26,280 bases of DNA from CAYNRE01 sp964399535 (GTDB lineage: Bacteria; Planctomycetota; Planctomycetia; Pirellulales; CAYNRE01). Both the position numbers and the translations under genes were made by a program. Below the pieces are notes generated by a model that made no database searches, had not been told where the DNA came from, and was given only the letters and a program-made list of their open reading frames with translations. The stretch spans positions 1 through 26,280 of the forward strand of contig CAYNRE010000018.1 of the NCBI GenBank assembly GCA_964399535.1, read 5' to 3'. Shown one piece after another: positions 7,881-15,622 of this stretch. How positions within the stretch are numbered: the first letter of the stretch is position 1; each line of letters starts with the position of its first letter.

Positions 7881-9203
7881 TTAACCGGCGAGCGCGCCCT
7901 CGATCGCGGCGGCCCGGGTCAACAGCGCGCGTTCGCCGTACCAGGGGCCGATAAGTTGCAGCGCGATTGGCATTCCGCCCACTTCCCCCGCCGGCAGCGA
8001 CACGGTCGGCACCCCGGCCAGGCTCCATGGTGAGTTGAACTTCGGGTCGCCCGTGGTGTCGAGCCGCGGGGGGGCGGGGCCCGTGGCCGCGGGGGTGGCC
8101 AACAAATCGCACTGCGCCAGAGATTGCGCCAACGCGCGGCGAAACGCCAGCCGATGCTCGAGCGCTGCGGCGTAGTCCAGCGCGCTGGCCCGCAGCCCCT
8201 CGTCGAGCAGTGCCGCCATGTGGGGGCTGAACTTCTCGCGCAGCCGTGGGAACCGGGGCCGATGATACAGGGCCGCTTCGACCGCCATGATCGTGCGATG
8301 CGCCTGGTGTACCCCGGCAAACGCCGGCGGAAGCGGCAGCGTTTCCACCACGGCACCCTGCTGCCGCAGCCGCTCCATCGCGCTTAGGCTGGCTTGCCAG
8401 GCCGCCGGCTCGGTGTGTTCGGCGAAATAGTCGCTCAGCCAACCCACCCGCAATCCCGCGAGGGCTGCCGCCGGCTCGCCCGCCGGCGATTGCTCCACGA
8501 ATCGTCGGCGGGTGGGATAGGCCGCTTCGAGCAGCACCTCGAACAGGGCCCTCAGGTCGTCGACGCAGGCGGCCATCGGTCCCGGATGGTCCAGGTGAAA
8601 ACTCACCGGCACCAGGCCTTCGCTGCGCAGCAGCCCCCAACTGGGCTTCAAGCCGCAGATGCCGCAGTAGCTGGCCGGCCGGGTAATCGAGCCGCCGGTT
8701 TGCGAACCGAGCGCCGCCAGGCACATGCCCGCCGCCACGGCCGCGGCCGACCCGCTACTCGAGCCGCCCGGCGTGTGGCCAAGGTTTCGCGGGTTGCGCG
8801 TCTCGGGTGGATCGATCCAAGCCCACTCGGTGGTGACCGTCTTGCCTAACAGGATTGCGCCGGCCTGGCGCAGCGCGGCCACCAGCGGAGCGTCGGCTTC
8901 TGCGGGCCGATCCGAGGTCAGCGGCGAGCCGGCCCGGGTGGGCCAGCCGGCCACGTCGTACAGGTCTTTCACGCCGATGGGAATGCCGTGCAGCGGGCCG
9001 CGCGGTTTCCCGGCGGATAGCTCCCGATCGAGCTGTTGGGCCTGGGCGCGGGCCCCCTCGGCGTCGACCAGTACCCAGGCGTGAAGCGAGGGCTCGCACT
9101 GGGCGATTGCTTGCAGGCACGTCTCGACTAAGTCAGCGACGCGACCTTGCCTGGATCGCAGTTCGCAACCAAGTTGGTGAAGCGAGGGAAATGGGGCCGA
9201 CAC
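7881..9203 (-). CDS. Amidase signature family hydrolase
   Basis: Protein of 440 residues if started at GTG 9203, which lies 20 bases after the upstream amidohydrolase stop and has a GGAATCGGA purine run before it. A longer in-frame ATG at 9368 would overlap the upstream gene by 145 bases and adds sequence unlike the family. The Ser-cisSer-Lys triad is visible: Lys79 in GVKD, Ser148 in GGSSSGS and Ser172 in GSQTGGS, with the 24-residue spacing between the serines also seen in GatA. The family hydrolyses amide bonds in many substrates (amides, allophanate, glutaminyl-tRNA partner reactions). It is not clearly GatA: no gatB or gatC is nearby, and the GSQTGGS has Gln where many members have Asp. 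The substrate is unknown. It is probably co-expressed with the exported amidohydrolase upstream. Confidence 0.88.
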   Translation of the reverse strand: MSAPFPSLHQLGCELRSRQGRVADLVETCLQAIAQCEPSLHAWVLVDAEGARAQAQQLDRELSAGKPRGPLHGIPIGVKDLYDVAGWPTRAGSPLTSDRPAEADAPLVAALRQAGAILLGKTVTTEWAWIDPPETRNPRNLGHTPGGSSSGSAAAVAAGMCLAALGSQTGGSITRPASYCGICGLKPSWGLLRSEGLVPVSFHLDHPGPMAACVDDLRALFEVLLEAAYPTRRRFVEQSPAGEPAAALAGLRVGWLSDYFAEHTEPAAWQASLSAMERLRQQGAVVETLPLPPAFAGVHQAHRTIMAVEAALYHRPRFPRLREKFSPHMAALLDEGLRASALDYAAALEHRLAFRRALAQSLAQCDLLATPAATGPAPPRLDTTGDPKFNSPWSLAGVPTVSLPAGEVGGMPIALQLIGPWYGERALLTRAAAIEGALAG

Positions 9204-9223
9204 AGTGGGTATTCCGATTCCAA

Positions 9224-10255
9224 TTAGCCGAAGAAGAGCTTTCCCGCCGTGCGGCTGAGCATCCATTGGCGGTCGTTTGCCGAGAGGAAATCGAGCCGCT
9301 GCCGGACGAAATCGAGCGATTCCTGGTAGCGCTGCTGGGCCACCTGGTAGGGGCAATCGCTCCCCCACATCAGCCGCTCGGGCCCGAAGGCCTCGTACAC
9401 CTGCCGCACCAGGGGAATCAAGTCGTCGTAGGGGGGTTGTTTGCGCCCCAGCGCGTAAAAGGCCGAAACCTTGACCGTGGTTTGCCGGTGCCGCGCCAGC
9501 CGGCAGAGCGCCTCGACATCCGCGGGGCGCACCTGGCCGTCGATGCCGATCCGGGCCAGGTGGTCGATCACCACCGGCGTATCGGGAAACCGCTCACACA
9601 TCCGGTCGACCACGGGCAAGACGTCGGGGTTGATCAAATGGCACATGGCCAGGCCCGTTTCGGACCCGCAGCGCCACATGCGCTCCATGCCGGGGCCGCT
9701 GAGCCAGTTGTCGGCCGGCCGATTGCGGGGATAGATGCGAAACCCCCGCACCCCTTGGGCGGCCAAGCGCCGCATTTCGTCGTCAGGCTTCTCCGTATCG
9801 TCGTCGATCACCGCGATGCCCCCGACCCGCTCGGGCGCGGCGGCCATCGCCTCGAGCAGATAGCGGTTATCGAACCCGTAGAAGCTCATCTGCACCAGCA
9901 CCACCCGTCGCACGCCGGCCGGCTCGGCCTCGGCCCAAAACTGCTGGGGCGTAAAGCTGGCGGGCACCATTTCTTCGCGCCGATAGCCCGCCGCCAGGGG
10001 ATAGCGTTCGGTGTTGGGTGTCCAAATGTGAATGTGGGCATCGGTGATTTTTTCCACGTCGTCGACCAGCGTGGTGTCGACTTCCTCGGTCAGTTCCTTG
10101 GGCCGATCGCGATTCGGCGGCGCCTTCGCCCCGGCCAGTCCGCCGGCGGCCAGCACCCCCACGGCCTGCAAAAAGTGTCGACGGTCGCCCGCTCGACTCG
10201 CCGCGTCCGGCTGCTCGGGGGGCGCGGAACGCTTTGCGCTGGCGGTTGACGACAT
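9224..10255 (-). CDS. Tat-exported amidohydrolase (TIM-barrel, amidohydrolase 2 type)
   Basis: Protein of 343 residues from ATG 10255; the open frame continues upstream but without family character. A twin-arginine signal is visible: RRHFLQ at 25-30 followed by a hydrophobic AVGVLAAGGLAGAKA. This predicts folded export across the inner membrane. The mature part begins with DAHIHIW (HxH at 74 and 76), then VLVQMSFYG, CHLINPD, VVIDHLARIG and finally WGSDCPY, the pattern of metal-dependent amidohydrolases of the PF04909 class (2-pyrone-4,6-dicarboxylate lactonase and dihydroxybenzoate decarboxylase relatives). The metal and substrate cannot be read. Planctomycetes carry many such Tat-linked copies. 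The amidase gene follows after 20 bases, so both are probably one transcript. Confidence 0.87.
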   Translation of the reverse strand: MSSTASAKRSAPPEQPDAASRAGDRRHFLQAVGVLAAGGLAGAKAPPNRDRPKELTEEVDTTLVDDVEKITDAHIHIWTPNTERYPLAAGYRREEMVPASFTPQQFWAEAEPAGVRRVVLVQMSFYGFDNRYLLEAMAAAPERVGGIAVIDDDTEKPDDEMRRLAAQGVRGFRIYPRNRPADNWLSGPGMERMWRCGSETGLAMCHLINPDVLPVVDRMCERFPDTPVVIDHLARIGIDGQVRPADVEALCRLARHRQTTVKVSAFYALGRKQPPYDDLIPLVRQVYEAFGPERLMWGSDCPYQVAQQRYQESLDFVRQRLDFLSANDRQWMLSRTAGKLFFG

Positions 10256-10556
10256 GACTGGCTCCCAAAAAATGGCCGGCGGCCCTGGGCCGTTTGGTGT
10301 CGCGGGTCGAACTCGGAGGGACCCAGGCGCTGCGGCGATCGTCAGCGTGATCCCCCCCGAGCGTCGCATGCCATCGTACCGCCTGGCGCTAGCGCCAACC
10401 AAGTTGCCCGAGTGGTCCGCGACCCCGCCAGGGCCCGCCGCCCCGATGGTGCCCGCGACAGGTATCGGCAATTGCAAACCGGGCGCCCGCTGCCGACAAT
10501 GCGGCGGCACCGCGCCGGCGGTGCTTTCATTCCACGGCGGCGCGAGGTGTTGCGGC
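10256..10556. other. Divergent intergenic region, amidohydrolase / gamma-carbonic anhydrase
   Basis: About 300 bases between divergent genes. No convincing extra gene is present. It contains a perfect 14-bp palindrome (10384-10397) and otherwise GC-rich unstructured sequence; I find no good -35/-10 pair for either gene. Confidence 0.5.
10384..10397. promoter_or_regulatory. Perfect 14-bp palindrome
   Basis: TGGCGCTAGCGCCA reads the same on both strands, midway between two divergent genes. This is where a dimeric repressor would bind, but there is no regulator gene adjacent. Function is inferred from position only. Confidence 0.3.
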
Positions 10557-11084
10557 ATGTTGCAGGGCGCGAAGTTTCGCAAGGAACAGGTACACCCCTC
10601 GGTTTGGATCGCTCCGGGGGCCCATGTCATGGGCGATGTCACCCTGGCCGAACAGGCCAGCGTTTGGTTCGGCGCCGTACTGCGGGGCGATACCGAGCCG
10701 ATCCGGGTTGGGCCGGGCACCAATATTCAAGAGAACTGCATTTTGCACGCCGACCCGGGTTTTCCCTGCACCGTCGGCGCCGGCTGCACCCTGGGGCACG
10801 CGGCCATCGTGCACGGGGCCACGGTGGGCGACAATGTGGTGATTGGCATGGGCTCGATCGTGCAAAACGGGGCCTCGATTGGCTCCGACTCAATCGTGGC
10901 TGCCGGCGCCGTGGTGACTGAGGGCATGGAGGTGCCCCCCGGTTCGCTGGTCATGGGGGTTCCGGCCCGGGTTCGCCGCCCGCTGACCGAACAGGAGATT
11001 CTTCGCAACCAGCTCGGCGCGGCCCACTATGTCGAGGCTTCGCAACAATTCGCGGCGGCCGAACACGACGCCGTGGACGAATAA
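10557..11084 (+). CDS. Gamma-carbonic anhydrase family protein
   Basis: Protein of 175 residues from ATG 10557; the frame is open far upstream but that part is low-complexity and lacks homology. Left-handed beta-helix hexapeptide repeats fill residues about 12-120 (for example GAHVMGDVTLAEQASVWFGAVLRGD). The three metal-binding histidines are His64 (ILHAD), His81 (LGHAA) and His86 (IVHGA); the 17 and 5 spacing matches the short YrdA/PaaY subgroup instead of Cam, which has a longer loop. The trimer binds Zn or Fe at subunit interfaces. Members may hydrate CO2, act in thioester metabolism or be inactive, so activity is uncertain. The C-terminal helix ends in an acidic tail. An SDR gene starts 75 bases downstream in the same direction and may be in the same operon. 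Confidence 0.88.
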   Translation: MLQGAKFRKEQVHPSVWIAPGAHVMGDVTLAEQASVWFGAVLRGDTEPIRVGPGTNIQENCILHADPGFPCTVGAGCTLGHAAIVHGATVGDNVVIGMGSIVQNGASIGSDSIVAAGAVVTEGMEVPPGSLVMGVPARVRRPLTEQEILRNQLGAAHYVEASQQFAAAEHDAVDE

Positions 11085-11159
11085 TCGTAGACGAATCAAT
11101 TCAATGGCTCCCCGCCCGGCGCCGCTCGCCGAGGCGCTTGGCCACCCCAGGGACCTGAA

Positions 11160-11927
11160 ATGCATCCGCTGTTCAATCTTTCCGGGCGCGTGGCACTAGT
11201 AACTGGCGGAAGCCGAGGGCTGGGCCTGGCGATGGCCCGCGGCCTGGCCGAGGCCGGGGCCGACGTGCTCATTGCCGGGCGCCAGATGGCCACGCTCGAC
11301 CTGGCCCTGGAAAAAATCTTGGACGGGTTGAACGTGCGCGGCGGGGCCCTGGCAGTCGACATGCTCGACCGCGGCCAGGTGGCGGCCCTGGCCCGGCAGG
11401 CCGAAGAGGCGCTGGGCCGGGTCGACATCCTGATCAATAACGCCGGCGACAACCGCCCCCAGGCCATCGACCAAATTGAAGACGAAGACTGGGACCGCAT
11501 CCTCGAGCTGAATCTCACCAGTTGCATGGCGCTTACCCGCAGCCTGGTGCCGGGGATGAAGCAGCGGGGTTGGGGCCGGGTGATCTACATTTCGTCGATT
11601 ATGGGTTTGGCCTCGAAGGAGGGGCGCAATAGCTACAGCGCCTCGAAAGCGGCCCTGCTGGGGTTGGCCCGGGCCAACGCCCTGGACCTGGGCGCCTACG
11701 GCATCACGGTCAACTGCCTGGCCCCCGGTCCGTTCTTGACCGACCTGCCCGGCCAGTTGCTCAGCGACGCCCAGAAGCGGGCCTTTGCCGATCGCACCGC
11801 CCTGGGGCGCTGGGGGCAGCCGCCTGAACTGGTGGGGCCGGCCCTGCTGCTGGCCAGCGAAGCGGGCAGCTACATCACCGGACAGGTGCTGGTGGTCGAC
11901 GGCGGAACGCTGATCAAAACCTTTTAA
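11160..11927 (+). CDS. Short-chain dehydrogenase/reductase (SDR)
   Basis: Protein of 255 residues, classic SDR length. TGGSRGLG at 15-22 is the cofactor-binding loop; NNAG at 93-96 is the structural motif; Ser146, Tyr159 and Lys163 (YSASK) are the catalytic residues; YITGQVLVVDGG near the end is the classical family signature. Residue R41 after the second strand (AGR) suggests NADP(H) preference. The overall look is gluconate-5-dehydrogenase/3-oxoacyl-ACP-reductase-like, so possible reactions are reduction of a keto sugar acid or keto acyl chain, but the substrate is not determinable. A good Shine-Dalgarno AGGGA lies 7 bases before the ATG at 11160. It ends against the convergent Mrp gene with a hairpin between. 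Confidence 0.9.
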   Translation: MHPLFNLSGRVALVTGGSRGLGLAMARGLAEAGADVLIAGRQMATLDLALEKILDGLNVRGGALAVDMLDRGQVAALARQAEEALGRVDILINNAGDNRPQAIDQIEDEDWDRILELNLTSCMALTRSLVPGMKQRGWGRVIYISSIMGLASKEGRNSYSASKAALLGLARANALDLGAYGITVNCLAPGPFLTDLPGQLLSDAQKRAFADRTALGRWGQPPELVGPALLLASEAGSYITGQVLVVDGGTLIKTF

Positions 11928-11953
11928 CCGGGCCGCCGCGCGGAGCCGCCCGG
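11928..11953 (+). terminator. Terminator-like hairpin after the SDR gene
   Basis: CCGGGC (11928-11933), directly after the TAA stop, pairs with GCCCGG (11948-11953), with a GC-rich interior. There is no T-run. Position between convergent genes favours an RNA 3'-end role, but the match is weak as an intrinsic terminator. Confidence 0.3.
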
Positions 11954-12020
11954 AAGGAAACCGCGCCCGACACGGCCCTGCGCGACCGGCCGGGGATTAC
12001 GCCAGCCCGATTTCGCCGAT

Positions 12021-13100
12021 TTACAACACCGACAAACTCGGCAGCGGTGGCGCGGCACTTCGGGCGTGGGCCAGGTTTTTCACCAAGGTCTGCACGATGG
12101 CGTTCAGGTAAGGGGCCGCGGCGGGGTCGTCGAACACCCCGGCGGTGCGGCCTTCATCGCCCGCCACGCGAATGCCGATATGAATCGGCAACTCGCCCAG
12201 GAACGGCACCTCCAGTTCCGCGGCCCGCCGCTGGGCGCCGCCGCTTCCGAAGATGTCGTATCGCTGGCCAGTGTCGGGGCTGAGGAAGTAGCTCATATTC
12301 TCCACCATGCCCAGCACGGGAATGTTCACCTTGCGGAACATGGCGATCGCCTTGACCGCGTCGAGCAGGGCTACATCCTGCGGCGTGCAGACGATGACCG
12401 CCCCGGTCAGCGGCAAAAGTTGCGACAAGGTCAGGGCGATGTCGCCCGTGCCGGGCGGCATGTCGATGATCAGGTAATCCAGCTCACCCCAATCGGTATC
12501 GCGCAGGAACTGGGTAATCGCGCCATGCAGCATCGGCCCCCGCCAGACGACGGCTTCACCAGGCGGCACGAAGAACCCCATCGACATCAGCTTTAGTCCG
12601 CCGGCCAGGACGGGCTGAACGCGTTTGTCGACCAGTTGGGGCCGCTCGTTGGCTCCCAGCAAATGGGGAATGCTGGGGCCATACACGTCGGCGTCCATCA
12701 GCCCCACCGCCGATCCGGCGCGGTGCAGTCCCAGGGCCAAACAGGCCGCGATGGTGCTCTTGCCCACGCCCCCTTTGCCCGAACCCACGGCGATCACGCT
12801 CTTGGCCTTCAGCCCAATCTGGCCGATTTCAAGGGGCGGCCGCTGGTGGACGGCCAATTGCACGTCGACCTCGGCCAGCGATGGAAACCGATTTCGCAGG
12901 CGCTCAACCAGGTCGGCCCGGGTTTGTTGCCAAATCGGAGCGGAAAACGTCGTCAGCCCGAGCGTGAGCGCCAGGCGATTGCCTTCGAGTTTGAGCCCGC
13001 TGATTTGTTCGAGCTGGGTCACGCTCCGCCCGGTTTCGGGGTCGGAGAAAGCGGCCAATTCCTGTTCGATTTCGGCCAGGGTCGGCGGGGCGGCAGCCAT
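12021..13100 (-). CDS. mrp: Mrp/ApbC (NBP35-type) Fe-S cluster carrier ATPase
   Basis: Protein of 359 residues from ATG 13100, chosen because an AAGGAG Shine-Dalgarno lies 9 bases upstream; the longer frame to 13310 overlaps the neighbouring gene and is low-complexity. An N-terminal DUF59/MIP18-like domain spans about 6-90, then the P-loop ATPase with GKGGVGKST (108-116), DADVYGPSIPHLL and DMPPGTGD. Mrp proteins bind Fe-S clusters at a dimer interface and pass them to apo-enzymes in the cytoplasm. The usual CxxC in the segment after VENMSYF is replaced by LSPDTG, so the common cluster ligands are absent, as also happens in some homologues. The gene follows the receiver-like gene (41 bases) and the NtrC-like gene in the same direction. 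Confidence 0.93.
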   Translation of the reverse strand: MAAAPPTLAEIEQELAAFSDPETGRSVTQLEQISGLKLEGNRLALTLGLTTFSAPIWQQTRADLVERLRNRFPSLAEVDVQLAVHQRPPLEIGQIGLKAKSVIAVGSGKGGVGKSTIAACLALGLHRAGSAVGLMDADVYGPSIPHLLGANERPQLVDKRVQPVLAGGLKLMSMGFFVPPGEAVVWRGPMLHGAITQFLRDTDWGELDYLIIDMPPGTGDIALTLSQLLPLTGAVIVCTPQDVALLDAVKAIAMFRKVNIPVLGMVENMSYFLSPDTGQRYDIFGSGGAQRRAAELEVPFLGELPIHIGIRVAGDEGRTAGVFDDPAAAPYLNAIVQTLVKNLAHARSAAPPLPSLSVL

Positions 13101-13109
13101 CGGCAGATG

Positions 13110-13115
13110 CTCCTT
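13110..13115 (-). promoter_or_regulatory. Ribosome binding site deciding the mrp start
   Basis: AAGGAG on the minus strand, 9 bases before the ATG at 13100. It is the strongest Shine-Dalgarno in this part of the window and supports the short start over the 70-residue longer alternative. Confidence 0.8.
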
Positions 13116-13141
13116 GGCAGTTTTCCAAGCGGCTCGCGGCA

Positions 13142-13687
13142 CTAGCCCGCGTCGCCGGTGTGTGGCGAAGTAGGATTGTCGAGCCGGTCGACCCAGGGCC
13201 GCACGGCCGCGGCAGCCCAGGGGGGTAGCTTCGATTCGGCGCGGCCGGGATAGCGGGTCATCTGGCGTGCGACCAGGTTCCTCACGGGCCCAAGCGCTCG
13301 CGGCGTGCAAGCACTGTACGTAATTCCCAGCTCGCCCAACAGGGCCAGCGGCGGTTGATCGCCACGCTCGGCCAGCGCCACCCAGAGCACCTTAGGGTAG
13401 CGCAGCTCGCCTTGGCGGGCCAGGGTAGTCCACAGTTGCGGGTCGGCCCGCTGCCAATCCAAACACACCACCGCGGCGGGGTGGCGTACGAGCTGTTCCA
13501 GACACTCGTCCCGGCAGCGGGTTTCGCGAATCGGAACCGCCAGCCCCGTCAGTAGGCCGCGCAGCCGCCGGGCCCACTGGCCCGACCGCTCGCAGACCAC
13601 CACCGCGACCGGCTCGCGGCCCAGTTCGAGCGATTCGGAGGCCCGGGGGGGCAGGTGCATCGCGGGTAAGTCAGCCTCGCTGAACAT
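13142..13687 (-). CDS. Receiver-like (pseudo-receiver) hypothetical protein
   Basis: Protein of 181 residues. The middle (about 26-140) alternates strands and helices like a response-regulator receiver: PVAVVVCERSG as strand 1, AAVVCLDW as strand 3 with Asp77 where the phosphorylated Asp would be, and KVLWVALAE as strand 4. The acidic pair after strand 1 is reduced to one Glu33, the Thr/Ser of strand 4 is Ala, and no clear Lys ends strand 5, so it is unlikely to be phosphorylated normally. The C-terminal 40 residues are Pro/Trp-rich and unassigned. It lies 21 bases after the NtrC-like gene and 41 before mrp, so the three probably share a transcript. It may be a non-phosphorylated partner for the regulator upstream. 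Fold assignment is by eye. Confidence 0.6.
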   Translation of the reverse strand: MFSEADLPAMHLPPRASESLELGREPVAVVVCERSGQWARRLRGLLTGLAVPIRETRCRDECLEQLVRHPAAVVCLDWQRADPQLWTTLARQGELRYPKVLWVALAERGDQPPLALLGELGITYSACTPRALGPVRNLVARQMTRYPGRAESKLPPWAAAAVRPWVDRLDNPTSPHTGDAG

Positions 13688-13708
13688 GATCGCGGATTGG
13701 AAAACTTC

Positions 13709-15202
13709 TTAACCGGGGGAGTCGCTCGGCTCGTCGAGCTCGCCAGGACCGATAGCCTCGAATCGAACTTCGCCGTCGTCGTCGGGCGGTAATGGAGCCG
13801 GCTCCAGGCCCAACTGCACCAACCGGCGATAGAAGCGCGGCCGGGTCAGGCCCACCAGGCGCGCCGCGCGGGTCTTGTTGCCACGAGCCTGTTTGATCGC
13901 CCGCTCGATCAACCCCCGCTCCAGGTCGGCGAGCACCGCGCCCAGGTCGATCGGCTCCAGCCGCGTCGACGGCTTCGACGCGCGCAGTTCGGGCCGCAGC
14001 GCCGTCGGTAAATCGGTCTCGGAAATCAGAGGGCCGCGTGCCTCGCGGTGCGCCGCACGAATCATCGATCCGAGTTCATCCAAGTTTCCGGGCCAATCGT
14101 GGGCCAGCAACCGGTCCATCGCCGCGGGCGTGAACCCGCCGACCTGCTTGCCGCCGCCGGCATTCGCTTCTTCCAAGTAAACTTGGGCCAGCAGCGGCAG
14201 ATCGCTCAAGCGCTCGGCCAGCGCGGGAAGTTCAATCACCAGCGTCCCCAAGCGGGCGGCCAGCTCGTCCGAGTAGCGCCCCTCCCTCGCGAGCCGATCG
14301 AGCGGCGTTTGCGCGCTGGCGATCAGGCGCAGCCGCGAGGGCCGCCGAGCGTACTGGGCCAGAGCCGCTTGGGCTGCCGGGGCGAGCTGGTCCACGTCGC
14401 TGACCAGGAGGGTACCCGCTGGTGGGGTGCTTTCGTTTCCGCCCGGCAGGGCCTCGATCGTTGTGCGCAGCAGCTCATCGTCGACTTGGCCCGCCGCCAG
14501 ATCGACCAGCGGGGGCGGAGGCGTCGCCAGGCGGCCTGGGTGCGAAGTCGGGCCCGGGGACGCGGCCGATCGGGCCCAATGGCCATAGTGGATGACCCGT
14601 GCCAGATGGCGTTTGCCACTCGCCCGCGGGCCCACGATGAGCACGCTGGCCCGGCTGCCGATGGCCAACTCGGCCTGGGCGCGGGCGCGCAGCATCGCGG
14701 GTCCTTGGCCCAACAGCCGTTCCAGGCGGTACCGGCCGGCCATTTCGCTTCGCAGCTGAGCCAGTTGCGAGTGCAGTTGGTGGGGGGTCTGTTCCTGGCC
14801 AAATGCCGACGGAAGCGGGTCGGCCTCGCGCTGCACCAATACCAGCACCGGACCCGGCGGTTCCACCGGGTCGGAAAGCGGAACCAATCGGGTCGACAAC
14901 GCTCGCGTGGTGCCGCCGAGGGCCGGGGGAAGCACGATGCAGCCCTGCTGAAGCCGCGACGGCTGCGTTTCCGGCGGCGAACCGAGCGCCGCCAGGGCGG
15001 CCGCCAGCGGATCGTCGAGCGGCTGACTGTGGTAACCGCAAACCTTTCCCAGCAATTGCTCGAGCGGAAGGTTCACCAGCCTGGCGAGCGAGGGGTTGGC
15101 CCAGACCAGGCGGCGTCCCTCGTCCAGCAAGTACGCCGGGGTGGCCAATTCGTTCAGCAGCCGGACCAAATCCGGCGTCGTGTTGCGTCGGCCGCGGGCC
15201 AT
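13709..15202 (-). CDS. NtrC-like regulator (PAS-AAA-Fis) lacking GAFTGA
   Basis: Protein of 497 residues from ATG 15202; the frame is open to 15352 but the extra 50 residues look non-coding. Order: a PAS-like domain (about 10-125, TPAYLLDEGRRLVWANPSLARLV), a linker helix (138-165), an AAA+ domain (about 165-395) and a Fis-type helix-turn-helix (about 425-463, GNKTRAARLVGLTRPRFYRRL). The AAA region still has family marks such as SDELAARLGTLVIELPALAERLSDLPLLA and HDWPGNLDEL, but Walker A is GPRASGKRH (191-199), with Arg in place of Ser/Thr after Lys, Walker B is LLVSDVD, and the GAFTGA loop that contacts sigma-54 is absent. It therefore cannot be a normal sigma-54 activator and may act on sigma-70 RNA polymerase or as a DNA-bound sensor. 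Genes for a receiver-like protein and Mrp follow. Confidence 0.85.
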   Translation of the reverse strand: MARGRRNTTPDLVRLLNELATPAYLLDEGRRLVWANPSLARLVNLPLEQLLGKVCGYHSQPLDDPLAAALAALGSPPETQPSRLQQGCIVLPPALGGTTRALSTRLVPLSDPVEPPGPVLVLVQREADPLPSAFGQEQTPHQLHSQLAQLRSEMAGRYRLERLLGQGPAMLRARAQAELAIGSRASVLIVGPRASGKRHLARVIHYGHWARSAASPGPTSHPGRLATPPPPLVDLAAGQVDDELLRTTIEALPGGNESTPPAGTLLVSDVDQLAPAAQAALAQYARRPSRLRLIASAQTPLDRLAREGRYSDELAARLGTLVIELPALAERLSDLPLLAQVYLEEANAGGGKQVGGFTPAAMDRLLAHDWPGNLDELGSMIRAAHREARGPLISETDLPTALRPELRASKPSTRLEPIDLGAVLADLERGLIERAIKQARGNKTRAARLVGLTRPRFYRRLVQLGLEPAPLPPDDDGEVRFEAIGPGELDEPSDSPG

Positions 15203-15391
15203 CGGCAGGGGGGGAGCTAAACGCAATGGAACTGAGAAGTTGGCGAGACGACGCCGAAGCCCCCAGTCTACAAATCGGCCAGGGCCCCAGCGAGGGGCGC
15301 CTGCGAGCGACCCTTGCCCCCGAAACCGCAGGTGTTCCCGCGCAAGCGGCATTCAAGTCGCGGCGAGCTGTGAGCGAGTCGGCGGCCGAAG

Positions 15392-15438
15392 TGACGAAAA
15401 TTGACAGGAGTGCCACATTCGGTGACAGGCGTTTGACA
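15392..15438 (+). repeat. Helically phased TGAC repeat cluster
   Basis: TGAC begins at 15392, 15402, 15423 and 15434, with a degenerate TGCC at 15411 filling the gap. Steps are 10, 9, 12 and 11 bases, that is one DNA turn each, so all sit on one face of the helix. Two copies extend to TGACAGG and two have a preceding T (TTGACA). It lies 190-236 bases upstream of the NtrC-like gene. This is the pattern of an array for a co-operative DNA-binding protein; no -10 fits the TTGACA hexamers as promoters. Confidence 0.5.
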
Positions 15439-15622
15439 CTGCGGCGAGTTAAATAGTGTTCATACGCCCAGTGGCCGATCGCGGTGGTTCCTCGTTCGGG
15501 GCAGTTTCGGAATCACCGTGGTTGCCTGCCGCCAGGCCGATGGTTCGGGCTGCCTTGCTTAGGTGGCTCGACGCGGCTCGGCGTTGCGCTCAGGCCCAAT
15601 ACTGGTTGTGTCTGAGTCACCC

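Noticed and set aside
6205..8724. Very long open frame (839 codons) on the minus strand
   Set aside because: It runs antisense through ktrA, the 6304 gene and hemQ and out of frame in the amidase gene. Those genes have motifs in their own frames; this one has none. Long open shadows are normal at this GC content.
7881..9203. GatA subunit of the tRNA amidotransferase
   Set aside because: No gatB/gatC nearby, off-consensus GSQTGGS, and pairing with an exported amidohydrolase.
15400..15425. Sigma-54 promoter on the minus strand (TGGCAC)
   Set aside because: The -24-like TGGCAC is present but the -12 GC element is missing at the required distance.
15401..15461. TTGACA hexamers as ordinary sigma-70 promoters
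   Set aside because: No -10 with acceptable spacing follows either copy (best is TAGTGT); the phased repeat reading fits better.
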